Assembly: GCA_038749025.1 (NCBI GenBank)
Contig: JBCDIL010000013.1
Location: 30,546-94,545 of the forward strand
DNA length: 64,000 nucleotides
Source: JBCAXA01 sp038749025
GTDB lineage: Bacteria > Pseudomonadota > Gammaproteobacteria > Steroidobacterales > Woeseiaceae
Reading direction: 5' to 3'
Below, piece by piece: positions 11,568-19,512 of the stretch; position 1 is the first letter of the stretch, and each line of letters begins with the position of its first letter. Below the pieces are notes generated by a model that was given only the letters and a program-made list of their open reading frames with translations, was not told where the DNA came from and did not search any database. Made by a program: the position numbers and the translations under genes.

Positions 11568-11577
11568 TTGCGCGCCG

Positions 11578-13074
11578 CTACTCGTTGCTCGGAAAGACGA
11601 ACGTTGCCCGCTCGCGGACACCCCCGGACGGCCACCGCTGCGTGATCGTTTTGCGCCGCGTGTAAAATCGAACACTGTCTGGACCGTAGGCGTACAGATC
11701 GCCGAACAAAGAGCGTTTCCAACCGCCGAAGCTGTGGTAGGCGACCGGTACCGGTAAGGGCACGTTGACGCCGACCATGCCGACCTTAATTCGATCAGCA
11801 AAGTATCGTGCGGCTTCGCCATCGCGCGTAAAGAGGCAGGTGCCGTTACCGTAATCGTGATCGTTGACCCATTGCATGGCCTGCTCGGCCGAGTCGGCAC
11901 GAACCACGCAGAGTACCGGTCCGAAGATCTCTTCTTGATAGATACGCATGTCGGCCGTGACATAGTCGAAAAGGCATGGGCCTAGAAAAAAGCCTTGTTC
12001 ATGGCCTGCGACTTTTAGGTCTCTGCCATCCGCGACCAGCGTTGCACCCTCAGCGATGCCTAGTTCGACGTAATCGCGCACTTTCGCTGCGTGTTGTTCG
12101 GTGATGAGTGGCCCCATCTGGTTGGCCGTGTCCGTACCCGGTCCAATGCGAAGCTCGGCGATCTCAGCAGCAAGCTGCGTTACAACGTTGTCAGCCGTTG
12201 CGTCGCCAACGCAAATAACGACGGAGATCGCCATGCAACGTTCGCCGCACGATCCGTACGCGGCACCGATTAGGGCGCTAACGGCGTTGCCGATGTCAGC
12301 GTCGGGCATAACGATCGCGTGATTCTTGGCGCCACCCAATGCCTGGATGCGTTTGCCGCGAGCAGTACCGGTCGAGTAGATGTACTCGGCGATTGGCGTT
12401 GAGCCGACGAAGCTGATTGCTTGCACGCGATCGTCGCCAAGCAACGCGTCGACGGCAACTTTATCGCCGTTAACGACATTAAAGACCCCGTCCGGCAAGC
12501 CTGCCTGGCTGAGCAACTCAGCGAGTAATTGCGATGCCGTTGGGTCTTTTTCAGAGGGTTTCAATACGAACGTGTTGCCGCAGGCAATCGCCATCGGGAA
12601 CATCCACATTGGCACCATCGCGGGGAAGTTAAACGGCGTGATCCCGGCAACAACGCCGAGCGGTTGATGATCAGACCAGGCATCAATACCGGGGCCGACG
12701 TTCTTAGAGTATTCCCCTTTCAGGAGTTCCGGCGCGGCGCAGGCGTAGTCGACGACCTCGATGCCCCGTTGCAACTCACCCATCGCATCATCGAGTACCT
12801 TACCGTGTTCGTTGGTAATCGCGGCGACAATACGCTCCGCCTGCTCTTCCAGGAGTTGTTTGAAGCGGAACATGACCCGCGCTCGTTTCGCCGGTGGCGT
12901 GTCACGCCAATCGTCGAACGCGGCTTCGGCGGCACTGATCGCGGTGGCGACAGTCGTTGGCGTCGCCATGGCCACTTGCTGCGTGATCGCACCGGTGGCC
13001 GGGTTGTACACGGGACTCGGCCGATTCGAGTCGGCCACGGCTTGTCCGTTAATGTAGTGACCGACTATCTGCAT
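11578..13074 (-). CDS. mmsA: CoA-acylating methylmalonate-semialdehyde dehydrogenase
   Basis: Aldehyde dehydrogenase converting methylmalonate or malonate semialdehyde plus CoA and NAD to propionyl- or acetyl-CoA, used in valine, beta-alanine and inositol degradation. About 498 residues. Diagnostic MMSDH features are the catalytic cysteine in SCGERCMAIS (most ALDHs have GQxC), ALGGAKNHAIV, and the MVPMWMFPMAIACGN segment. The ATG at 13074 follows the upstream aldehyde dehydrogenase stop by one base; a TTG start 9 bases upstream is less likely. The two are clearly co-transcribed. In this setting it may finish oxidation of a three-carbon semialdehyde made by the partner enzymes. Confidence 0.93.
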   Translation of the reverse strand: MQIVGHYINGQAVADSNRPSPVYNPATGAITQQVAMATPTTVATAISAAEAAFDDWRDTPPAKRARVMFRFKQLLEEQAERIVAAITNEHGKVLDDAMGELQRGIEVVDYACAAPELLKGEYSKNVGPGIDAWSDHQPLGVVAGITPFNFPAMVPMWMFPMAIACGNTFVLKPSEKDPTASQLLAELLSQAGLPDGVFNVVNGDKVAVDALLGDDRVQAISFVGSTPIAEYIYSTGTARGKRIQALGGAKNHAIVMPDADIGNAVSALIGAAYGSCGERCMAISVVICVGDATADNVVTQLAAEIAELRIGPGTDTANQMGPLITEQHAAKVRDYVELGIAEGATLVADGRDLKVAGHEQGFFLGPCLFDYVTADMRIYQEEIFGPVLCVVRADSAEQAMQWVNDHDYGNGTCLFTRDGEAARYFADRIKVGMVGVNVPLPVPVAYHSFGGWKRSLFGDLYAYGPDSVRFYTRRKTITQRWPSGGVRERATFVFPSNE

Positions 13075-13075
13075 C

Positions 13076-14512
13076 TCAGACAATCGCCATGCTGTGCGAG
13101 ACGTTTTTCACAACCATGTAATTGTGTAAGCCCTCGGTGCCGCCTTCGCGTCCAAACCCACTCTCTTTGACGCCGCCGAACGGTGTTTCTGGTAACGACG
13201 CTTCCAAGGTGTTGATCGAGACATTGCCGGCTTCCAACTGTTGGATGAGCTGGTCGGCATAGTCTGCCCGATTCGTGAAGCCATAGGCAGCGAGCCCAAA
13301 AGGCACGGCATTCGCGCGTTCGATTCCTTCATCCAGCGAGCCAATTGGATTGACCACGGCGAGGGGTCCAAACGGCTCTTCCTGCATGACCCGCGCTTCG
13401 TCTGGCACGTTGGCGAGTACCGTGGGTTCGAAGAAATAGCCTTTGTCGCCGATGCGTCTGCCGCCTGTCTTCAGCTCAGCGCCTTTGGCCACGGCGTCAG
13501 CAACAAGTTCAGCGAGTACCGGGGGGCGCCGTTCGTTTGCCAGTGGACCCATCTCGACACTGGCATCAAAACCGTCGCCGACAATCGTTGCAGCGGCACG
13601 GCTGACAAATGCATCGAGAAACGGCTCGAAAATACTGTCGTGCACCAAAAAACGGGTCGGCGATGTACAAACTTGGCCAGCATTACGCATCTTTCTAACC
13701 GCACCGCTGACCGCAGCGACGTCAACATCGGTATCCTCACAAACGATGACAGGTGCGTGCCCGCCAAGCTCCATTAGCACCGGGGTCATGTTCTGCGCGG
13801 CTAGTGTTGTTAGCTCCCGACCGACAGCCGTCGATCCGGTGAACGCGACGAGGCGAATCTGCTCGTGGCAAATCAGATAATTCGATATGTCGGCTGGCGT
13901 TCCAAACACCACGTTGAGGACCCCGGGCGGTAAGCCGGCATCATGCAGCGCTCTTGCGATGTGCAACGCGCCGGCTGGCGTTTCCTCGGCCGCTTTGAGG
14001 ATAATCGAGCAGCCGGACGCGACGGCGCCGGCGATTTTGCGGCACGGCTGGCTCATCGGGAAGTTCCACGGCGACAGGCCGAGCACCGTACCGACCGGCT
14101 GGTGGTGGACGATGTAGCGGACACCGGGTCCGCTTGGAATCACTCGGCCATACGTGCGGGTGGCTTCACCCGCGTCCCACTCAAAAAACTCGCAGCCGCG
14201 TAATACTTCCAGCCGAGCCTGTTGCAACGGCTTGCCGTGCTCGGTTGTAATCGCTGCGGCGATCGCCTCCTGACGCTCGCGCATCAGGGCGGCAGCGCGC
14301 AGCAACACGTTGGCCCGTTCGGCCGGCGGCGTCCGGCTCCAAACGCGAAAGCCTGCGTCCGCGGCGGCCAATGCGTCGTCCAGGTCCGAGCGCTCGGCGC
14401 GCGGTAGTCGACCGATTTCCTGTTCGTTGACAGGGTTCAACACGGGCAGTTCGTCCGCCGTTTTCCGCCATTCGCCACCGATAAACAGGTTGAGATCGGG
14501 GTAGGTACTCAT
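13076..14512 (-). CDS. NAD(P)-dependent aldehyde dehydrogenase (succinate-semialdehyde dehydrogenase-like)
   Basis: A 478-residue ALDH superfamily enzyme. The cofactor segment is LSPWNFPM and FTGSTAVGREL, the general-base glutamate is in MELGGHAP, and the catalytic cysteine is in NAGQVCTSPTRF. Overall it is closest to the NAD-dependent succinate-semialdehyde dehydrogenase group, which includes enzymes with many other substrates, so the exact aldehyde is not set. It is the first gene of a two-gene unit with mmsA and lies downstream of a LysR gene and an aspartate dehydrogenase gene on the same strand. In some Pseudomonas genomes a similar ALDH also sits beside an aspartate dehydrogenase. Confidence 0.85.
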   Translation of the reverse strand: MSTYPDLNLFIGGEWRKTADELPVLNPVNEQEIGRLPRAERSDLDDALAAADAGFRVWSRTPPAERANVLLRAAALMRERQEAIAAAITTEHGKPLQQARLEVLRGCEFFEWDAGEATRTYGRVIPSGPGVRYIVHHQPVGTVLGLSPWNFPMSQPCRKIAGAVASGCSIILKAAEETPAGALHIARALHDAGLPPGVLNVVFGTPADISNYLICHEQIRLVAFTGSTAVGRELTTLAAQNMTPVLMELGGHAPVIVCEDTDVDVAAVSGAVRKMRNAGQVCTSPTRFLVHDSIFEPFLDAFVSRAAATIVGDGFDASVEMGPLANERRPPVLAELVADAVAKGAELKTGGRRIGDKGYFFEPTVLANVPDEARVMQEEPFGPLAVVNPIGSLDEGIERANAVPFGLAAYGFTNRADYADQLIQQLEAGNVSINTLEASLPETPFGGVKESGFGREGGTEGLHNYMVVKNVSHSMAIV

Positions 14513-14588
14513 TGCTCGTCTCAGCTTGCCGAAGGCAAATGAGGCTCACACGCACCTGTAATAGTCGCAACAAATTTCCGAGCATTTG

Positions 14589-14609
14589 GCTATCGTGATA
14601 TCGAATAGC
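14589..14609 (-). promoter_or_regulatory. Candidate LysR-type operator (T-N11-A)
   Basis: GCTAT, 11 bases, ATAGC: an inverted repeat matching the T-N11-A LysR box. It lies about 77 bases upstream of the aldehyde dehydrogenase start and just touches the stop codon of the LysR gene. The LysR protein encoded next door may bind it to control the two dehydrogenase genes. The site is short and unverified. Confidence 0.4.
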
Positions 14610-15547
14610 TAGTGACCCGCCGCTCGCAGTGCTGATAGAAACTGCATGCCAGCCGGCGACAAACTATCGACGCCGCGGTAAGAGATGCCGACCGGACCGC
14701 GTCCAAAGGGGACGACCCAATCAAGCACGCATAGCAGCCCTTCGCGGATATCGTGCTCAACAACGTGTTCCGGCATCAGACCGACCAGGTCGATCTGCTG
14801 AAACAGGGCCCGGTTCGTGATGTATGACACCGATTCCAGAACCGTCGGCGGGATGTACTGGTCTTGGCTAACGAAATATTGGTCGATCTGTCGGCGCAAC
14901 GTCGTTTCCGGCGGCGGCAGTATCCAACCAAACGGTTTGATGTCGCCGAACGTCACCGAACGTTTCTTTGCCATCGGGTGTTGCTGGCCGACGACCGCAA
15001 CGACTTTTTCCTCAAACAGCGTTTCCTGCAGCAGTTTGGCGCGGGCTCGGAACGCCGGCAGACGACCGACGATCATGTCGAGTTCGCCCGAGTACAGCGA
15101 TGGCATCAATGCGTTGTTGGTACCTTCGACGACCTTGATCGTGACGTTCGGTCGTTCCGACATAACGGTACGGATAGCGCTCGGTAACAGGATCGGCGCC
15201 GCGGCGAGCAGCGTGCCGATAACGACGCGGCCACTTGAGCCCTCGCTAATGTCGTCGAGTTCCTGCGCAGCGTTAGAGACCTGCGACAGAATTAGCTTGC
15301 CGTGGCGGATCAGTGCCTCGCCATGGTGTGTCGGTACCACACCGCGATTGGTCCGTTGGAAAAGCTGTGCTTCAAAGTCGAGTTCGAGGTCTTGGATTAA
15401 CTTCGTCGCAGCCGGTTGGGACATCTGCAGCTCACGCGCCGCGTGCTGGATGCTGCCAAACTCTGCGACGGCGACCAGCAAGCGCAGTTGCTTGAGTTTT
15501 AATCGCGTAGCGGCGCGATCGGCAATACGGGTGTGGCGATCAGCCAT
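14609..15547 (-). CDS. LysR-family transcriptional regulator
   Basis: A 312-residue LysR-type regulator. The helix-turn-helix spans roughly residues 10-70 (LKLKQLRLLVAVAEFGSI, then MSQPAATKLIQDLE), followed by a ligand-binding domain. The recognition-helix pattern SQPAATKLIQDLE is typical of the GbpR / PcaQ branch that controls catabolic genes. I chose the ATG at 15547 because GAAGGA precedes it; a start 19 codons earlier has no such site. It lies between the aspartate dehydrogenase gene (11 bases upstream on the same strand) and the aldehyde dehydrogenase pair, so it probably regulates this island. The effector is unknown. Confidence 0.9.
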   Translation of the reverse strand: MADRHTRIADRAATRLKLKQLRLLVAVAEFGSIQHAARELQMSQPAATKLIQDLELDFEAQLFQRTNRGVVPTHHGEALIRHGKLILSQVSNAAQELDDISEGSSGRVVIGTLLAAAPILLPSAIRTVMSERPNVTIKVVEGTNNALMPSLYSGELDMIVGRLPAFRARAKLLQETLFEEKVVAVVGQQHPMAKKRSVTFGDIKPFGWILPPPETTLRRQIDQYFVSQDQYIPPTVLESVSYITNRALFQQIDLVGLMPEHVVEHDIREGLLCVLDWVVPFGRGPVGISYRGVDSLSPAGMQFLSALRAAGH

Positions 15548-15557
15548 GGGATTTCCT

Positions 15558-16349
15558 TCAAAAGCGGATCCGTTGCGACGCCTGCGCAAGCTGGCTGACC
15601 ACACTCATTGCGGCAAGGGCAGAGCTTTTCGGATTGCTTGGTAATGCGTTGCCGCGAAGCACGAACGAGAAGTCACCGAAGTCGCCGCTTGCGGCGATGT
15701 GATGAACGTTCTGGTCAACGTTTGGGTCAGCGATCAGCTCGACGCGGGTGGCATCGAAGCCGATGCCGGCGATCGCGACGGCCGCTGCCACGTTGGCGTT
15801 TTTCGGGTATTGGGTGGCCGCTTCGCGCGCTGTTCCGGAAAAATGCACGTGCGCTTCATCGACCAACGCATCGAGGTCCAGTTGCTGCTCCGCTGGGGAG
15901 CCCTTCCAACCGGCCGGCGGCTTACGGCCGGTGTAGGTCACTGTTCGTAACGTGCCGACCCGCGCGGCTCGCAAGCAGTCGAGGCCACCGACAGCGCCGC
16001 TCGCGAGGGTGAATACGGCATTGCCGGCCGCGGCCGCTTCGTCGAGCGTTTGGTAGAGGTCGCTATCGGCGAGCGCGCCAAGCGACACGGTGGTGAGGTC
16101 GATGCCGCGACGCAATATGTCCGGCCCGTGCGTCCGTAGTGCCGAATGCCCGGCGCAGTCGATAACGTGATCGATGTCAGTGGGTAAATCGGCGACCGTC
16201 GCCACGCAGCGCACGTTCGGGAATTGCGCACCGAGTTCGAGAACGCGGCCTGCCCGTACGAGCAGTGCTCGCATAGAGAACCCTCGCTTAAGCAGTTCGT
16301 CGTAAACGAAACGGCCGATCGCGCCGGTGCCAATGATGCCTAGTCGCAC
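15558..16349 (-). CDS. nadX: L-aspartate dehydrogenase
   Basis: NAD(P)-dependent oxidation of L-aspartate to iminoaspartate/oxaloacetate (or the reverse amination). The protein is 263 residues with Rossmann motif LGIIGTGAIG. The second half carries YPKNANVAAAVAIAGIGFD, ELIADPNVDQNVHHI and ASGDFGDFSF, the conserved core of aspartate dehydrogenases (DUF108 family). The frame extends far upstream, but the GTG at 16349 follows a perfect AAGGAGG and starts at the Rossmann strand. In bacteria such as Thermotoga the enzyme feeds NAD synthesis; in Pseudomonas-like clusters with ALDHs it may be catabolic. The neighbouring dehydrogenases favour the second reading here. Confidence 0.9.
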   Translation of the reverse strand: MRLGIIGTGAIGRFVYDELLKRGFSMRALLVRAGRVLELGAQFPNVRCVATVADLPTDIDHVIDCAGHSALRTHGPDILRRGIDLTTVSLGALADSDLYQTLDEAAAAGNAVFTLASGAVGGLDCLRAARVGTLRTVTYTGRKPPAGWKGSPAEQQLDLDALVDEAHVHFSGTAREAATQYPKNANVAAAVAIAGIGFDATRVELIADPNVDQNVHHIAASGDFGDFSFVLRGNALPSNPKSSALAAMSVVSQLAQASQRIRF

Positions 16350-16397
16350 GAGTGCCTCCTTAGTGATGATTTCATTATCGCAGTATCTAGCGACTTT

Positions 16398-16412
16398 GCT
16401 ATCAGCAATAGA
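16398..16412. promoter_or_regulatory. Candidate operator between nadX and the DapA-like gene
   Basis: GCTAT, five bases, ATAGA: a short inverted repeat of CTAT/ATAG halves. It shares half-site sequence with the T-N11-A element upstream of the aldehyde dehydrogenase. It lies in the 112-base divergent region between nadX and the DapA-superfamily gene and could be bound by the same LysR protein. Weak evidence. Confidence 0.3.
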
Positions 16413-16461
16413 TATATCCAATTTCCGCCATCGGGCCACGGAGTTCGGTAGCTTCACGGCA

Positions 16462-17421
16462 ATGGCCAGCCAATACACGAAACACGATGCCAAGGCATAT
16501 GCCCGCGAGAACATGCGCGGTATCTGGGCGGCGGCGCTAAACCCGTTTAACGCCGATGGCTCTGTCGACGAGATGGGACTGCGCCGCAACATTCGCCACT
16601 GGGTCGATGATCTCGATATCCAGGGTCTGTTTATCGCCGGCAAGCAGGGCGAGTACTTTTCGATGAGCGTGGCCGAGCGCAAGCGCAACTTCGAAGTCGC
16701 CGTCGACGAGTGTGACGGCAAGGCCGGGGTCATTGTTTCGGTCTCCGACCAGAACTTTGACACGGTCAAAGAACTGGCCCGCCATGCACAAGACTGTGGT
16801 GCCGACTACATTGTCGTGCACGCGCCGGTGCTGAGCTTTGTGCACGATCGTGGTGAGGTTCTGTTTCAATACTACAAAGCGCTCTGCGACGAGCTCGATA
16901 TCGGTATTGCGATGTGGAGCCACCCGGATTCGGGCTACCTGATGCAGCCGGCGGAGTGCGCCCGCATCGCGGAGCTACCGAATATCGTTGCGATCAAGTA
17001 CTCGGTGCCGCGCGCGATGTACGTAGAGCTCACTCATTTGGTCGGCGACAAGATCCAGGTCTCGACGTCGGCTGAGCCTGAGTGGCTGGACAACATCGAG
17101 GAGCTGGGCTGGCAGTTGTACCTCTGTTCATCGCCGCCGTATCACTTACAAACGAAGCATGACAAGCGGATGCACGAGTACACAGAGCTGGCGTTTGCCG
17201 GCGACTTTGAGAATGCCCGTCGGGTTCGCGATAGCCTTAAGCCGGTCCGCGAGGCAATGGCACGGTCGCGGCCCGCCGATAAGCCGCAGGCGTTCGGCAA
17301 GTATTGGCAGGAGTTACTCGGCCAAGTAGGCGGTTATGTACGCCCCCCGATGCTCGAGCTGAGCGACGCGGAGAAGGGCATCATTCGCGAGGCGTTTGAG
17401 GCCTGCGGCTTAAAACGCTGA
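16462..17421 (+). CDS. Dihydrodipicolinate synthase / N-acetylneuraminate lyase superfamily protein
   Basis: A 319-residue (beta/alpha)8 class I aldolase-type enzyme. The Schiff-base lysine is visible in IVAIKYSVPRA, and GLFIAGKQGEYFSMSVAER corresponds to the GTTGE-like substrate loop, here altered to GKQGE. That change argues against a true lysine-biosynthetic DapA and for a lyase or hydratase acting on another alpha-keto acid. It diverges from nadX and is probably part of the same pathway. The ATG at 16462 is chosen because homology begins there; upstream in-frame codons overlap the divergent promoter region. Substrate unknown. Confidence 0.82.
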   Translation: MASQYTKHDAKAYARENMRGIWAAALNPFNADGSVDEMGLRRNIRHWVDDLDIQGLFIAGKQGEYFSMSVAERKRNFEVAVDECDGKAGVIVSVSDQNFDTVKELARHAQDCGADYIVVHAPVLSFVHDRGEVLFQYYKALCDELDIGIAMWSHPDSGYLMQPAECARIAELPNIVAIKYSVPRAMYVELTHLVGDKIQVSTSAEPEWLDNIEELGWQLYLCSSPPYHLQTKHDKRMHEYTELAFAGDFENARRVRDSLKPVREAMARSRPADKPQAFGKYWQELLGQVGGYVRPPMLELSDAEKGIIREAFEACGLKR

Positions 17422-17425
17422 TCGT

Positions 17426-17467
17426 AAGACGGCAGCGCTGCGCTAAGCTCGCCGGCGCTGCTGTCTT
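17426..17467 (+). terminator. Hairpin after the DapA-like gene
   Basis: AAGACGGCAGCGC pairs with GCGCTGCTGTCTT across a 16-base loop (13 pairs including one G-U). It begins five bases after the stop codon. No long T-run follows, so it may be a weak terminator or an mRNA-stabilising hairpin. Confidence 0.45.
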
Positions 17468-17521
17468 GTCGGCGGCGTTTCTCCTACTATTGCGGCTTCC
17501 GTTTTCGCACCCTTCGTCGTC

Positions 17522-18334
17522 ATGGCCAACGCTTTACGGTCCGCCGCTTACGTTCTGCAACGCTTCGTCTTACAGCGTTCCTACTTGACGGCTCGTGCCG
17601 ATGTATTCGATTTATCGTTTCGCGTGCGGGCTGAAGACGTTGTTGGGCGACATATCTACAAGTACGGTTTGCACGAGCCAGCAATGACTCGCTGGTTACA
17701 GCAAAACCTGTCGCTTCAAGATGGCGACGTCGTTATCGATATTGGCGCCAATATCGGTTGGTACTCGCTGTTGTGTTCGCGGCTGGCCGGTGCGCGTGAT
17801 GTAGCCATCGTCGCTTTCGAGCCGGATCCGCTAAACCACGAGTTATTGGCTGGGAATGTGCAACGTAACCAGGCTGCCGTGGTCTGTGAGGCACTCGCGC
17901 TCGCCGACAGTAACGGCGCCGCGACGTTGCACCAACATTCCCACAGTAACCGTGGTCGCCATTCGCTATTGCCGATCAACGCCGTTGGCAGTACCGAAAT
18001 TCAAACCCAACGGCTCGATGATTACTGGGCGAGTCGAGGATTTAGCGACCGCGTCCCACGGCTCATCAAGATCGATATTGAGGGTTTCGAGTTGATGGCG
18101 TTACGCGGTGCCACCGATACCTTAGCCCGGTGCCCGTTGTTGATTATTGAGTTTTCACCGTCGTACATGCGCAAGGGTGATCTCGATCCCGCTGAACTTA
18201 GAGACTTGTTGCTCGCTCGTGGTGGCCAGATCGAGCAACTACGGCCCGATGGCGAGCGGGTTCCAGTCGATTTCGCCGCGCTCATCGACGGCGATCGGCA
18301 AGCGGATCTGATTTGTCATACTGATTTGCGCTAA
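17522..18334 (+). CDS. FkbM family SAM-dependent methyltransferase
   Basis: A 270-residue methyltransferase. The SAM-binding motif VVIDIGANIGWYSLL is at about residues 70-85, the acidic ribose contact is in VAFEPDP, and the FkbM-specific IKIDIEGFELMALRGA is present. FkbM enzymes O-methylate sugars or polyketides, often in surface polysaccharide loci. The next gene, 12 bases on, is a GT4 glycosyltransferase, so a methylated glycan or glycolipid is the likely product. No wider polysaccharide cluster follows, so this is a two-gene unit. Confidence 0.88.
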   Translation: MANALRSAAYVLQRFVLQRSYLTARADVFDLSFRVRAEDVVGRHIYKYGLHEPAMTRWLQQNLSLQDGDVVIDIGANIGWYSLLCSRLAGARDVAIVAFEPDPLNHELLAGNVQRNQAAVVCEALALADSNGAATLHQHSHSNRGRHSLLPINAVGSTEIQTQRLDDYWASRGFSDRVPRLIKIDIEGFELMALRGATDTLARCPLLIIEFSPSYMRKGDLDPAELRDLLLARGGQIEQLRPDGERVPVDFAALIDGDRQADLICHTDLR

Positions 18335-18346
18335 GCGGCCTCTACC

Positions 18347-19441
18347 GTGCGTATCGCTTGTGTCAGTTCTCACCGGGACACACTGAATAGTGTTCGGCCT
18401 GAGGCCGAGCTATTTATTGGGCTTGCCCGCGCCGGTGTTGAGACAACCGTTTATACCCAAGCAGATTCGGTCTACGCCGAACGAATGCGTGCCGGCGGCG
18501 TTACCGTCGTCGACTTCGAGCCGCGCGGCAAAATTAATTGGGGCAGCATTCGTGCGCTGCGTCGCCATTTACGCGCCGGCGAATACGACATCGTTTACTC
18601 GTTCAATAACAAAGCGATTACCACCGCGAACTTAGCGTCGTCTGGTTTGCCGATGAAAGTGGTTACTTACCGCGGTCAGACCGGCAATATCCACCGCTAC
18701 GACCCCGCTGCTTACCTCACGCATTTGCACCCGCGCGTCAACGCCATCATTGCTGTCGCCGAGGCGGTGGCAGACAGCTTGCGGCCGCACGTTCGGCGCT
18801 GCCAACAAGTCTTCACCGTCTACAAAGGGCATGATCTTGCGTGGTACACCGATGCACCGGTAGCGCGAGCCTCCCTAGGGATCGAGGCAAACGATGTGTT
18901 GCTCACCTGCGTCGCCAACAATCGGCCGCGCAAAGGCGTACCGGTTTTATTGGACGCGATGGCGCAGCTCAGCGATCAGCCGTGCTTGAAACTCGCGTTA
19001 ATCGGCGCTGGGATGGATGTTGCGACGCTCGGTGCTGAGCTCACGCAACGTGGCCTAACCGGCCGAGTCAGCCTATTAGGGTTTCGTGACGATGCACCGG
19101 CCGTGTTAGCCGCTTCGGACATGTCCGTGCTCCCTGCCATCAAACGCGAAGGGCTCCCGAAATCGGTGATCGAGTCGATGGCCTATGCCGTGCCGCCGAT
19201 CGTTACCGACACCGGTGGCAGCGCCGAGTTGGTCGCCGACGGCGAGTCCGGCCTAGTCGTGCCACCTAACGACGCGGACGCGCTGGCACGTGCCCTGCGC
19301 CGTTTGGCCACCGAACCCGATACCCGCAGTCACTTCGGGCAGGCGGCGCGACAACGCATCGCTAGCCATTTTTCGGTACAACGCGCCGTTGCCGATACCC
19401 AGGCCGCTTTTGAGGCGATTGTTACCGCCGCCTCAGGCTAA
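18347..19441 (+). CDS. Glycosyltransferase family 4 (GT-B fold)
   Basis: A 364-residue GT-B glycosyltransferase. The donor-binding C-terminal half has NRPRKGVPVLLDAMAQL, LLGFRDDAPAVLAASDM and the E-x7-E motif region in IKREGLPKSVIESMAY, followed by VTDTGGSAELV. It starts with GTG 12 bases after the FkbM methyltransferase, so the genes form a pair. It probably transfers a sugar to a cell-surface glycan at the cytoplasmic face of the membrane; neither sugar nor acceptor can be read from the sequence. Confidence 0.88.
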   Translation: MRIACVSSHRDTLNSVRPEAELFIGLARAGVETTVYTQADSVYAERMRAGGVTVVDFEPRGKINWGSIRALRRHLRAGEYDIVYSFNNKAITTANLASSGLPMKVVTYRGQTGNIHRYDPAAYLTHLHPRVNAIIAVAEAVADSLRPHVRRCQQVFTVYKGHDLAWYTDAPVARASLGIEANDVLLTCVANNRPRKGVPVLLDAMAQLSDQPCLKLALIGAGMDVATLGAELTQRGLTGRVSLLGFRDDAPAVLAASDMSVLPAIKREGLPKSVIESMAYAVPPIVTDTGGSAELVADGESGLVVPPNDADALARALRRLATEPDTRSHFGQAARQRIASHFSVQRAVADTQAAFEAIVTAASG

Positions 19442-19512
19442 CGCGACCGTAACGGTTTCACCGGCGAGCCACAGCCGATATCCTCGGCTCCGGGGAGAGA
19501 TTCGGTAACACC

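Noticed and set aside
12529..13170. A 213-codon plus-strand frame opposite mmsA
   Set aside because: It lies entirely opposite well-conserved aldehyde dehydrogenase sequence and has no recognisable motif.
14817..15644. A 275-codon plus-strand frame opposite the second LysR gene
   Set aside because: High-GC antisense frame; the minus strand encodes a complete LysR protein with a ribosome site.
16327..16461. Extended N-terminus of the DapA-like protein
   Set aside because: The extra 45 codons cover the divergent nadX start and promoter region and do not resemble the family N-terminus.
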